DNA from: Rhinopomastus cyanomelas
Taxonomy: Eukaryota; Chordata; Aves; Bucerotiformes; Rhinopomastidae
Reading direction: 5' to 3'
Assembly: GCA_013400115.1 (NCBI GenBank)
Contig: VXBP01008912.1
Location: forward strand, 186,001 to 250,000
Length of the DNA stretch: 64,000 nucleotides
Part shown: one piece after another, positions 47,958 through 58,930 of the stretch
Layout of the letters: every line of letters starts with the position of its first letter
Position numbering within the stretch: position 1 is the first letter of the stretch
Notes under the pieces: generated by a model
Told to the model about the DNA's origin: nothing
Seen by the model: the letters and a program-made list of their open reading frames with translations, nothing else
Databases searched by the model: none
Translations under genes and position numbers: made by a program

Positions 47958-50121
47958 AATGTCTGTAATGAATAATGACCATTATTTGGAGGTTTATGCC
48001 TTTAAATTGATAGTACAACTTCAGTCTTCAGCTGAAGTGCTGGAAGAGGGTTGCTTAGTAAATGAACTTGTATCAGCTTAGCTTGATGTGCTTCTTATTG
48101 GTTTATTATCTACGCAAACGTGAGAAGAACCGCTGTTGCCCAGGAAGCTCTTCTTGTAGCTACGTGAGAGAAACTAACTCCAACAGCATTACAAGGAAGT
48201 TGGGATTGCATCAAAGCCAGGGGTAGGAAGTAAAGTTTTACAAGGGTGCTGGGTACTCTTAAGAGCTGTTGGTTGACGTTGGAGGGCTGATAATTAAATA
48301 CAACCTTTCATCTTTGCAGACCAGTGATCCAAATCTCTCCTTGGAGTAAATAATATTTTAAATTAATAGTAGCTGACATGGTTAAACAATCAAAAATAAC
48401 CAGCTAACATTCTTCTAAGGAACTTGTCAGTTGACAGACCCAGCTGCTTGTTGGCTTCTTCATTCTGCTGAACTGGAGTTTCCATTTTCTAGTAAATGAG
48501 CACTTTACCCCTTTACTAGTAGGCAAATAGTGGAGGACTGAAGGATCGTTGACCTGGCTTCAACCTTCTCCTCAGTGTGAGACTCATATCCTTGTTCAGA
48601 GGGATTTTCTGGTCTGAGGACAGAAGCCACCCTGGTTTTGAGGACCTCTGTTCAATCTGGAGTTTTGATACTTGGTGGAGAAAAGCTGGTGGGTGCTTGG
48701 GGCCAGGAAGCAAAGCTGGGGCCAGTCACCTGGAGTGACCCGGGGGATCAGACGATGCCCCAGGGGCTGGGTGAAAGCTGCAGCTTCTGACCCTTGAAGT
48801 CCCAAAGTCATGCCTTCAATTGGTGGTTTGGGGACCTTAAGGGAGCATCGTGTAGAAAAATCCCTGTGTGATAAATAAATAACTAAAAGCAACAATATCT
48901 TTGATGAAAAAAGGTAGGACAACAGTCCAGAAGAAAAGCCACTGGAGACATTTCTCCTTCAATTGATGGGAAAATATTTTCTCTCAAGTTTAGAATTGTA
49001 AAATCATTAAGATTGGAAGAGACCTCCAAGATCATGTGGCAGGTGCTGTGGAGTTTGGGATATCTGTCCTCAGGTGCTGGGGAGCACTGGGCTCTGGAAG
49101 TCCTTGCTGTGAGGAGGGCAGGGAACAAGGGCTGGCAGCAACTGGCTGGACTGGCCAGTGTGTGGAATTGTAAAAGCTGTGTTGGCAGCAGGATGCCTGG
49201 GTTGCTCATCTGCTGCAGAGGGGCTGTGCCTGTTTCACCTTTCACATTTTAGCTCTGCAGGAGAAGGGCAGCTCTCCCATGGTCAGGCAGGCACCAGGGC
49301 AATGCCGTCAGCACTTGTTGCACTGGGCCACCTCAGCTGAGTCAGCGCTTGACATGATGCCAGTGGCTGGGCTGGTCCTCATGGGCAAGGGGTGGAAGGT
49401 ACTTTGAACTGGTGTCTATGCTCTGTGTGGACTCTACACTGTTGGGTGCCATTGTAGGCTGAAATCCATGTCTGCTGCCTCTGAGAACCTTGCTGTCCTG
49501 CTGTGTCTGCTGGACATCAGCGAGCCCCACTGGTCAGAAAATAAGCCAGGAAGTCATAACCCTAAAAGCTGACTGTGCTGAAGGAAGCCTGTGACTGATG
49601 GCTTTAGCTGAGAACCCAACTGCTCGCATCCAGTGTCAAGTACATGGCCTGAAGTTCAGAAAAGCTTTTCTAATCTAGTTAATGTGGAAGTCCCTGTGGG
49701 ACGTGACCCCTCTTGAAAACATCCGAGATATTTACATGGGCCTTTCACTCTCTTTGTGGGATGTTTTCTGCATCCTCTGCTTGTAGCCACGACACCCTGG
49801 CTGGCGCTTCCTGTTGCAGAAGGAGGTCTGTTGTGGTGATCCTTCATGGCTACTGAGTGTTTGCGGGTCTGAATCGCCAGAGCTTGCCACACAGCAGGGT
49901 GATCTTGGGGAGGTGCCGAAACACGGTCTGTCTGGCAGGCTGTCGCCAGAGTTTCTGTTCCTGAGGATGTCTTAAATGCATGAGGTGTCACAGGCTCGGG
50001 TTGAGTGGTTTCACCAAATCCCTCATCACTTGGGTAATGAGGAGAGTTGTTTTTGGCATTTATGGGTGAAGAAATGGAAGTTCTGTTCTGTAGGATTTCA
50101 AGTCTATCCGTGTCAATTAAA
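47958..50121. other. Intron 1, mostly unique
   Basis: Holds only the doubtful CR1 end at 48993. The 194-codon minus-strand frame at 49656-50240 runs into the minisatellite and is not taken as a gene. Confidence 0.55.
48993..49036 (-). mobile_element. Possible CR1 terminal fragment
   Basis: AATTGTAAAATCATTAAGAT then TGGAAGAGACCTCCAAGATC resembles an old reversed CR1 tail. Short and uncertain. Confidence 0.6.
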
Positions 50122-50360
50122 CCACCAGAAGATACCTGCATAGCAGTGGGTTTACAATGGGAGGTCTGGTGGGTACCACCATCCAGAAGATACCTGCATA
50201 GCAATGGGTCTACAGTGGGAGGTCTGGTGGGTACCACCATCCAGAAGATACCTGCATAGCAGTGGGTTTACAATGGGAGGTCTGGGGGTACCACCATCCA
50301 GAAGATACCTGCATAGCAGTGGGTTTACAATGGGAGGTCTGGGGGTACCACCATCCAGAA
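50122..50360 (+). repeat. Minisatellite, about four copies of a 57-58 bp unit
   Basis: Units begin with CAGAAGATACCTGCATAG at 50126, 50184, 50242 and 50299, and a broken fifth starts at 50356. Units 1 and 2 are 58 bp; units 3 and 4 are 57 bp because they lack one T (CTGGTGGG becomes CTGGGGG). Unit 2 has private changes (GCAATGGGTC, CAGTGGG), while units 3 and 4 are almost identical, so the last duplication was probably at the 3' side. Each unit has a GGTACC. Long open frames on both strands here are by-products of the repeat. Confidence 0.95.
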
Positions 50361-51888
50361 GAAACAGACATAATTTCTCGTTCTAATCAAACACACATGC
50401 TCTGGTGTAATGGGTAGGTTCAAATCTGTTCTTCTGGCTGGCTGCCGGCAGAGTCCAGAGCCACTGGAACTGTAAATACAACAGACAAGTCGCTTTCTGA
50501 TATCAGACTGAGGAATCCAGCGCTGGCACAGATCCTAGAGTGGTTGTTCTGGCTCGGTGTCAGAGCCGGTGTTTATATCTGTGTTTGTCAAGCAAGATTA
50601 GTTAGCCTGGTTAATTATACACAGGAATGTATAATTTTTACTTGACAACCAGAGCACTAAATGAGGACAAACCTGGCCATATTGGCTTTGTTCTGCATCG
50701 GATTATTCTCAATGACTTCTTGAAACTTTCAGAAGGTACTTCTTCTCAGAAAGAGGCACTTGGGGAATCTTTTGGGTTGCGGCAGGGTGTTGGAGAAAAG
50801 GGACAATGTTTTGGAGGCAGCGATACACATAGTGGGTACAGAAGTGGGGGAAGCCCCTACGGGATGGTGTTTGTGCTTATACCTGGGTGTTGAAGTTACA
50901 GTCAGCTTGGCTTGGGTACCTATCACTGTCTTAAGAACCTGACTCTGGTGCACTGGTGGACTAATTCTGTGGTGGAGAAAGTGCGCTGTGAAGACAGCAC
51001 ACCTTGGTGGCCAGGTGGCTGCTGTCCTCCTCTCTTGTATAAGTCTGTAGCCATCCGGTGACCCTCTTTAGGAGCATGTCCCTGTGCTGCGGTTGCAGAA
51101 AGGTTAGTCCTGAAAACAAATGGGAATAAGTCAAATTAGATGATGTACAGAGCAGCCTAGTCTGTTTGTCCTGAGCCTGTGCTTGCGCTGATGGCACCGG
51201 GGCAGGTTACTCAGCTCGTTTCATGCTGTCTGTAGTTTTGCAGTCGAGCAGTGCTTCATGCGTCACGTTGGACACGTTGAGGGCAAAGCAGTGACATTTT
51301 CCATGATGGTTTTCCATGATCTGCCCCATACTGGCGATGCATTCTCCCTAGCACCTTATCTATTGACGTAACTGCTCTGGAACCAGTTCCTCCCAGCACT
51401 ACTACATCAGCTCTCAAAGCCAGAGCCTTGCAGGGCTGACCCTCCTGGCATCTGTTCTGCAAAAGCATGTGTGTCTCTGTCTTTGCGCAAGGGCTTAGTG
51501 CCTGTCAGTGGGAACCTGGCACCGCTGTGTGCGGGGGGACACTGCTGCAGGTGCCGTTAATGCCGCTGGGTACGGGGTGTGCTTGTCCTTTGGACTGTGG
51601 GGTGTGCACCCCACTGCAAGGCACTGTATCCTGGCAGAGCTGCTGTGGAAAGCAGCGAGATTCAGAGTTCAGTGCCCTCTCCTGCTGAGCTGGCGTTTTG
51701 GGAGGGAGGGGAGCTGGTCCTTGCTGTTGATATTTGTACACAGCCTGTTCCCGAGATAATTATTAATGAATAATTCAGTTCATCACAGCTCACTGCTAAT
51801 AGCTTCATGTGGTTAATAAATGGAGAAGTGTTGGTGCTCAGAACCCACGCAAGGCAGCAGGTGCACACAGTAAAAGTGAACTTGTTTC
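50361..51888. other. Intron 1, unique sequence
   Basis: No exon or repeat recognised except the homeodomain-core patch near 51750. Confidence 0.55.
51750..51830. promoter_or_regulatory. Candidate intronic homeodomain-site cluster
   Basis: AGATAATTATTAATGAATAA and a later GTGGTTAATAAATGG give several TAAT/ATTA cores in 80 bases just upstream of a young CR1. Confidence 0.25.
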
Positions 51889-52390
51889 ACTTGTGTCCAG
51901 TTCTGGGCCCCTCAGTTCAAGAGGGATGTGGAGCTGCTGGAGGGAGTCCAGCACAGAGCAATGAAGATGATGAAGAAAGTGGAGCAGCTCCCTGATGAGG
52001 AGAGGCTGAGGGCGCTGGGTCTCTTTAGCTTGGAGAAGAGGAGACTGAGGGGTGACCTCATTAATGTCTATAAATATGTGAAGGGTGGGTGTCAGGAGGA
52101 TGGAGCCAGGCTCTGCTCAGTGTCATCTAGTGATAGGACAAGGGACAATGGTTGTAAGCTGGAACAGAGGAGGTTCCACATAAATATCAGAAGGAACTTC
52201 TTCCAAGTGAGGGTGATGAAGCACTGGAACAGGCTGCTCAGGGAGGTTGTGGAGTCTCCTTCTCTGGAGATGTTTAAAACCCTCCTGGATGTGTTCCTGT
52301 GTGACTTGGTCTAGGTGATCCTGCTGTGGGTGGGGGATTGGACTGGGTGATCTTTCGAGGTCCCTTCCAATCCATGATGATTCTATGATG
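51889..52390 (+). mobile_element. Young CR1 3' portion with intact 128-codon ORF2 end
   Basis: Starts ACTTGTGTCCAGTTCTGGGC. An uninterrupted frame from MELLEGVQHRAMKMMKKVEQ to FLCDLV-stop (51928-52314) covers the ORF2 C-terminus, including the HWNRLLREVVESPS motif. It ends ATGATTCTATGATG. It is the best preserved copy here and useful as a subfamily reference. Confidence 0.95.
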
Positions 52391-53878
52391 CTTAGCATCA
52401 AAGATTCCAGTTGCCCAAATTAATCCCAAAGTCTTTATGTGATCCCACAGTGAAGTCCTCTTTCTCTGACTTACAAACTTGCTTGGGTGGTGGCTCAGTG
52501 TGACACAGCCTTACCCTGTGTGGCACTTCCCCACCATTGGGTTTGGTTTAGCACATGGAAGCATCATCTTCCTCTTTCTCCTGTGTTGTAGTGAGTTTTT
52601 GTTTTCTAACTTTTATCCTGGGTTGGTGGGTCATGCTCTCAAAAGTGTCTGTGCTCCATCAGGAGTAAGTGGAAGGGGTGGGATAGAGGGAGATGATCAA
52701 ACCGCAGTGACCCAAACATTTTCAATCGGTGAAATCTTGCCCTCTGCTGAACAGACTCAGCACATGTGGAAGAGGCCGGTGCTTATGCCAAGGATGGCAC
52801 TTACAAAGCTGGAGTGGCTTGGCTTGGTTTGGTTTGGGGCTTTTTTTTCTTTTGTGGTGTTGACTTTAAGCAAAGTTCTCTCTTGTTCCTGTTTCAATTG
52901 CACTGCCTTTTCCCGTTGTGGAAGAGGTCAGGGGCAAGGGGTCCTTTGGCACCCGCAGGCCACTCACTGCTCATCCATCTTGCAGTGGATGGCTTGTGAG
53001 AATGAGGAGGTCAGGACGGGAAGCCTGCGAGCAAGTGTTGCTGGCATTAGATTTATGGGGGAGGATGTGTGTGTTCCAGCCCGAGGGAATCTGAAGCCCT
53101 GGTCTGGATTTATCGCGGCTGTAATCCTTCTGGAGCAGAACTGGAGACTGAGACAGCGGTTGCGAGGAAGCTGCCAGCAATCCAAGGCTCCTTCAGCTTC
53201 TCTGAGGAGCTCTTGGGTAGAGGGGGACTGCTGTGGGCAGCATCCCTGTGGTGGTCTCAGGGGTGGATAGCTGATGCATTGGCACAGGACGTGGTGGGGC
53301 TTGACAAAGTGATCGATGCCTGGCGTTACGCAGCCATTTGTTTTAGCCCTGTTGTTGCTTTGAGTAGAGATGACAGGGAGTTGGTCAGAAAAGCAAGAAG
53401 AAGGGCTCTGCAGCTGCTGAGGCTGTGAGGTGGAGGAAGAAAGCAGATGCAGGAGGCTCGTGCCAAGCAGACAATCCATCTCCTGGTGTTGAGACTATTC
53501 ACAGGCATGTCATCCCGTCAGCACAGCGCTCCTGACCGCGGCCGTGAGCGATTGGGAGAGAGCTGTGAGCCCCGTTTCCCCTCCATCACTCACTCACACA
53601 CACACAGCTACTATCTCCCGATGGCAGAAAGGAGCTCTTCCCTATGGTCATTTTTCTCTTGTCGTGGTGTTTTGATAGGATTAGTCAACAAAGAAACTTC
53701 GTGCCACCGAGCAAAGCACTTAACAGAAAGCAGTTGATTAACCAGGGTACTTGGTGCCCTGGTTTTTTTCCACAGGTAGACTAATGCAGGAGGTTTTGCT
53801 GGCCGTGGTGGTTCCATGGAGGAGTAACACGTGCTCACACCACCAGCTGCCCAGCTTCAAGTGAGCAGTATAAATTCA
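52391..53878. other. Intron 1, unique sequence
   Basis: A 263-codon + frame (52479-53270) is the longest + strand frame in the window but has no known domain and overlaps minus frames. A GGCTTGGCTTGGTTTGGTTT run is near 52817. Confidence 0.5.
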
Positions 53879-53997
53879 AAGAATCACAGAACATCAGGGA
53901 TTGGAAGGGACCTCAACAGATCATCCAGTCCAATCCCCTCACCACAGCAGGATCACCTAGATGAAGTCACACAGGAACACATCCAGGTGGGTGTTAA
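53879..53997 (-). mobile_element. CR1 3' tail, first of a head-to-tail pair
   Basis: AAGAATCACAGAACATCAGG through ACACATCCAGGTGGGTGTTA. The core from ACATCAGGGATTGG is repeated 107 bases later. Confidence 0.92.
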
Positions 53998-54113
53998 ACA
54001 TCAGGGATTGGAAGGGACCTCAACAGATCATCCAGTCCAACCCCCCTGCCACAGCAGGATCCCCTAGACCAAGTCACACAGGAACATGTCCAAGCGGGTT
54101 TTAAATGTCTCCA
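53998..54113 (-). mobile_element. CR1 3' tail, second of a head-to-tail pair
   Basis: Repeats ACATCAGGGATTGGAAGGGA, CCTCAACAGATCATCCAGTC and continues slightly further to TTTAAATGTCTCCAGAG. It shares the ACATCAGG and CCTCAACAG variants with its neighbour, which favours local duplication. Confidence 0.92.
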
Positions 54114-54334
54114 GAGACAGCACACTAACTGGAACCAGTTTGTCCAAAGCTCTGGCAGCTGGAAAGGACTGGGTGGCCCCCTATTTTTTTTTTGCCAAAC
54201 ATCAGGAAGTTTCATCCTGCTCTGTGGCAAGAAGATAACCCTTCTGAGCCTCACGTAGATGTGGCTCATGCAGCAACCTGGGTCACAGCAGACCTGGCAA
54301 TTGGAACAAGAAATAGGTTCTACATTAGTCTCAT

Positions 54335-54425
54335 CTGTCAGGCGTAATAATAATAATTAATCACGGCTTTTGTCGTCTTGCACTGTCATTTTTTATGCAA
54401 ATTGATAGCAAATTGATTTTAAGGT
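54335..54425. promoter_or_regulatory. Candidate intronic enhancer with perfect octamer
   Basis: TAATAATAATAATTAATCAC is followed by ATGCAAAT at 54395-54402 (POU octamer) and two ATTGAT motifs at 54401-54406 and 54412-54417, 11 bases apart. This site cluster is tight and repeat-free. Confidence 0.35.
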
Positions 54426-54787
54426 TTTGGCTTGGCCTCAGCAACTCATTGTTGTCAGAGGCTCTTTCAGATCAGTGGGGCTGCAGCGTGTCCTTTGGTG
54501 CTGGGCTTGGTCAGTGCTAGAATATGTTTAGGAAACTTCAGGAAAAGCTGCAGTGATTTCTTGTGCTGTCCCTGGTGTTGGTCTACATTTCCTCTTGGGT
54601 TTGAAATATGGACTGTCTTCTACACAGTGTCTTGGGAGGGAGCAAAAAGCCTCGATGGAAGTTGTAGATAGCAGCTGCAATTCATAGCTGACCTTTGCCA
54701 TTGATTATCTCGTGGTCAGCTTGTCTTACACCATTAACAGCTGCAGTTATTCCAGTCGTGCATACGGGGAGGTAGGTGATGGCTGTT

Positions 54788-54972
54788 GACAGAGCACTGG
54801 AAGGGGCTGCCCAAGGGGGTTGTGGAGTCTCCTTCTCTGGAGATGTTTAAAACCCACCCGGACATGCTCCTGTGTGACTGGATCTAGGTGGTCCTGCTGT
54901 GGCAGGGGGTTGGACTGGATGATCTTTCGAGGTCCCTTCCAGTCCCTAATGTTCTGTGTTTGTGTGATTCTG
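54788..54972 (+). mobile_element. CR1 3' tail with last ORF2 codons
   Basis: From ACAGAGCACTGGAAGGGGCT to TTCTGTGTTTGTGTGATTCT. Young subfamily. Confidence 0.93.
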
Positions 54973-55412
54973 CAAAGGTCAACCTGGGTGGGGAAAGCCT
55001 GTGTGTAGGGCACTTGGACAGCAGATTCCAAGGCAGTGGGTACCAATATGGGTCCTTCTGACTGCCCCAAGATCCCAGGCAGTGATGAAAGTCTGTTTCG
55101 CACTGTCCCTCCCTCGCTGGACCATGTGGGTACAAAACACTGCAACCATAACTGGAGTGGAATTTGGGAGGAGAGATCAATAATTCTATGATTCTTTGAT
55201 TCTATGATCTAAAAAAAAGAAAAAGCAAAAACTGGGGATGGGAGGTATCGGTTAGTCCTCACCGTGGCAGTTCATAGGGCATTAACACCACACAGAGTGT
55301 TGTGCCTGCTGCTGAAGCCTCTGTGCCTGTGCCTTCACCTTCTGAAAGGGAATCCAGTAGAAGTTATGAAAAAAGGAGAAGTGGCACTCTAAAGTGCTGT
55401 TACAGGTCCTGT

Positions 55413-55518
55413 AGATGTGGAGCTTAGGGACATGGCTTATGGTGGGCTTGAAAGAGTAGACTAAGGGTTGGACCTGATCTTAAAGGCCTTTTCCAGCCTT
55501 GATGGTTCCATGATTGTG
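55413..55518 (+). mobile_element. CR1 3' tail, second subfamily
   Basis: GATGTGGAGCTTAGGGACAT, GGGTTGGACCTGATCTTAAA and TGATGGTTCCATGATTGTG. Related to the copies at 24744 and 41604. Confidence 0.85.
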
Positions 55519-57319
55519 TCCAGCTGTTGAGCAGTACAAGCCATGACTGGATGTGCACAGTCAGAACCAGGTACCCCAGGATGTATCGGTCACTCTGCTC
55601 TCTGCAGCACTCACCAGTGTTTCCCCTTCCATGGATGAGCTGGTCCTGAGCCTTGCATGGTCTGGAACACGTGCAGGGTGTCTCTGAAGCTGGCCAGCAG
55701 AAGGGTCACTGCCTGGCTAACGGCTTCACAGACTTCCTCTTCCCACTGCCAGAGTTACCATGATCCACCATTTGATGGTGAAATTCAACTCTCAGTGGTG
55801 GTCAAAGGCTGGATGTCGAGGGTGGGCATTTTATCATGAAACTTCCCAGCGTGTAACTGGTTGCCCAAAGGCTTGGTGCCAGTCTGAGGCTCACAGCAGT
55901 CGTTTCTTGGCAAGAATGGAGATGCAATTGACTTGTGTTTTGTTTATTTGTTCCTTTACACTTATCTGAGCTGTCTGCAGCTGAAACAAACACAGGGTTG
56001 TTTTTCCTTTCTTCGCTTGTGTCTTTTGCTGGCACTTGCTTAAAAGCCGGGTTCAGTGTTTACAGCTGCTGCTGCTACTTTGTGACCACGGTTCTGGGCA
56101 GACATAGTACCTGCTCCACCCCACACCCAGATCCTGTAGCTCTGATGTGCCACCACGCACCCATCCTGCCTGCCCACACCTCTAGCAAAGCCAGTGCAGC
56201 CCCCTGTTCACCAAGTGGTTGTGTCCCACACACAGCCCGTTGTGCCTGTGCAGCCACCAGCTCTCCTCTCCATCCCAGGGACCACGATGGGGTTTTCCCA
56301 GGGATGAAAGCTGCTTCTTCCTCTGGCTGCCCACCCTGCTGGCACCCTGGGAGAGCAGCCTCTGTCCAACCTCCAGCTTGGCTCACCCCAGTCCACACTG
56401 CTCTCATCACACTGCCTGCCAGAGAGGAAAGGTTTTGGAGAGGAAGAGGAAAAAGGAGGGAACAGAGCCAGAGAGACCACTCCAGGCTTTCTGCATCCTC
56501 AGGAAACATCCTGAACCCACACTGGCGAGACCACCTCCCTGCTCAGTAGCCGCTGTGTTTCCTGCAGTCGCTACCTTAATGCAGGAGCACGTTGTGGCTT
56601 TAACACCCAGTCCTGAACCGGGTCTTGAGAAACCTGCCAAGGGCCACTGCTGCAGTGGGAAGGGCTGGGTAAGGCTCCAGGAGGAACAGGCCTGTGGGGC
56701 AAGTTGGGCAGGGAACCTTTAGGGCATGGCTGTGCCCCACCACTCCAGCCAGTGGGTCAAAACCTGTGGCCACAAGCCTGTACGGTTGGTTCCTTCAGCC
56801 AGGAGGAACCTGTCAGGTGGTGGCAGCAGAAATCCACGGGAGAGGCTTGACCAGTGGGGAAGAGAGAAGTGGGCATTCAGCAGCCAGCGCTGGAGCCTGG
56901 TGGTGTTGGTGGAGCACCAGGCTTCCTTGTCTGTGAGCCAGGAGCTTCTGTGAATGGCTGTGCAGTGTGCAGGCTGGAGCTCCCCTTATGTTCCTCTGTG
57001 GTGAAGGTGCCCAATTCCTGTCCACACACATCCTACTGCTGCGGGTACCAGCTGTGTGGGTGGTGGGGAGCACAGGCATGACAGCATTTAGGTGGAATTC
57101 CATAAATTCATCATTTGCTAATACATTTCATTGCCATTCCTTAGAACTACACACTTGTTCTGTTACCACAAACTTGCCTTGGAGCTGTGTAACTTGAATC
57201 TGCTCCTGTATGGAGCTGTCCCCTCACACCAGAGACACCTGCTCGTGTACCGGAGCAGGACACCGCCGTGTGCAGGCAGAGCCTTGGGGACCACAAACTC
57301 GTGTTGTTTAGGCACAGCA

Positions 57320-57400
57320 GAAATATTCCTGTTGGTAATTGATTACAGGTCATTTTAATGAGTTTTATCCATAAATATTCATGCGCACAGAATCCTGGGC
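57320..57400. promoter_or_regulatory. Candidate intronic element about 12.1 kb below the ATG
   Basis: GGTAATTGATTACAGGTCAT, TTTTAATGAGTTTTATCC and ATAAATATTCATGCGCAC form a compact AT-rich block with TAAT, forkhead-like and Hox-like cores amid GC-richer intron. No RCGTG core is inside it. Confidence 0.3.
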
Positions 57401-57871
57401 AGGAGTGGATGTGCTGTAAGCTCGGCGAGGTCCTCTGGAAAGGTGTGGGGTGGTGTGGGGGGTGAGGTGGCTTCTTTCCAGAGTTAACACAGGAGATAAC
57501 TGGTGTCATCAATTAGCCCTTATTTGGAGGTACTGCTGCGACAACAAACGCTCGAGAACCCCTCACCTCATGGTTTGTGTGGCACGGCAGTGTCCCAGCA
57601 ATGTTGGGAGCCTGGAAAGCTCTGATAGTTTTGGGAGGGCACCTGAGGTGCATTTGGGGTACTTGCCAAGTGTGACGGCTCTCGTCTGAGCCCAGCCTTC
57701 CTCTCTGGCAACCAAGAGAGACTTTTCTTAAGCCAAAGGGGACAAAGGGAAACACTGAGTTGGTGTGCTGCTGCCTCCGCTGTGGCGGGAGCATGTGAGG
57801 CCATGAGAGGTGTCCTAGGTAGTGGCTCCAAGAAGGGACTGTGCTGCACCGATGGGGCTTCCCTGGCCCCT

Positions 57872-57932
57872 TGGCACAGCTGCTTGAGGTGGTGGCTCAC
57901 CCCTATGGCACAGCTGCTTGAGGTGGTGGCTC
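57872..57932 (+). repeat. Two-copy tandem repeat, period 34
   Basis: A 27-base match starting TGGCACAGCTGCTTGAGG occurs at 57872 and again at 57906, separated by seven bases. It is a simple local duplication in intron 1. Confidence 0.9.
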
Positions 57933-58758
57933 CAGACCTCCTCTGCTCACAGGTACTCCCATGAGCCTCCAAAGTGAAATGGGAGGCTTAGGGGTGCAGC
58001 TTGGGCAACTCCAACAGGAGCAGAACACGGTCTGCTTGTGCTGGAGCCACCGTCCCTGGCCTTTGCTAACTCACTAAAGTACCTGGCTGCAGGGGAAAAA
58101 GAACAGTGCACTAATTCTCTGGGTGATGGGCAGCAGCACCAAAAAGGTGTTATGATCCTATGATCCTAAGAGCTGTCAAGGTGCTGGAATGTTTAAGGAG
58201 CTATGAAATTATCTTGCTGCCACGCAGACGAGGGTGTTCTGCAGAGGATGGTGGTGCTGGTTGCCGAGTCTGGATTCCCCGCTGAGCTCCTGAACACACG
58301 GGGGTGGTCCTTACAGATTTCCTTAATGAGCCTGCACTTACTCACAGACTTGCCTCTGTGTGGGTGGCTCTTGTCACTGGGTCCCCCGGGACTCATTACA
58401 GGGAAGGCTTTTGCTGGCTGCATTGATTGCTCGGGTTGCCTCCTCGTTAGAGCACCTCATCCAGGTTCAGCTCTTGGGGGAGACAAGGGCACTGCAGGAG
58501 TTTTCTGGCTGATGAAACGAGGGCTTCAGCAACAGGCAACAAACAAGTATTAAAAAACCCAACCCCTAAGATTTAATTAAACATGCTTTTTGTGTGTGGG
58601 AAATAAGCCTGCGTGCAGCTGGAGCGGAGCAGGGGGAAGGGAAACCAGTAAGAACCAGAACAGAGAAGCGCCTTGAGCGAGTGCGTGTGGTGAGCGCGGG
58701 CTTCCCCCTCTTCCCGCGGCGAAGTGTCCTCTGGAGCGAAGTTTGCGCCCGGTGGCCT

Positions 58759-58779
58759 CACGCCTCACGCTCCGCACGT
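58759..58779 (-). promoter_or_regulatory. Cluster of three HRE cores in intron 1
   Basis: CACGC at 58759-58763, CACGC at 58766-58770 and CACGT at 58775-58779 read as RCGTG on the minus strand. Starts are spaced 7 and 9 bases apart, close to one helical turn. Functional HREs often pair a core with a second nearby site. Confidence 0.5.
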
Positions 58780-58923
58780 AGCGCTGTCGTTAAGCCGTCA
58801 TCCCGCTGGCCCCCGGCCAGGGCTCGGCGGCGCGGTGCCGGGCGGACGCTGGGCGCTGAGGCAGCCCTCGCTGACAGAGTGACTCGCTGCGCATGTTCAC
58901 AGCTGCTGACTGGGGGCTCCGGC

Positions 58924-58930
58924 TGAGTCA
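58924..58930. promoter_or_regulatory. AP-1 / NRF2-ARE site
   Basis: TGAGTCA is a perfect AP-1 site. With its flank, the minus strand reads TGACTCAGC, which also fits the antioxidant-response core TGACnnnGC. It is about 145 bp from the HRE cluster. Confidence 0.5.

Larger units (their letters stand above)
55519..58599. other. Intron 1, unique, moderately GC-rich
   Basis: Many overlapping frames on both strands at 55935-57000 reflect GC content. None resembles EGLN3 exon 2 or another known protein. Contains the candidate element at 57320 and the 34-bp-period duplication at 57872. Confidence 0.5.

Noticed and set aside
49656..50240. 194-codon minus-strand frame
   Set aside because: Part of its length comes from the 58-bp minisatellite; the rest is unfamiliar.
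51928..52314. 128-codon frame as a host gene
   Set aside because: It is the C-terminus of CR1 ORF2. The same holds for frames at 4233, 7728, 12797, 15707, 22748, 24251 and 61478.
52479..53270. 263-codon + frame in intron 1
   Set aside because: No recognisable domain, overlapping minus-strand frames, and no sign of splice structure or codon bias.
58150..58172. TATGATCC-type repeat as a CR1 end
   Set aside because: Two short units (ATGATCCTATGATCC) without any adjoining CR1 body; too short to assign.
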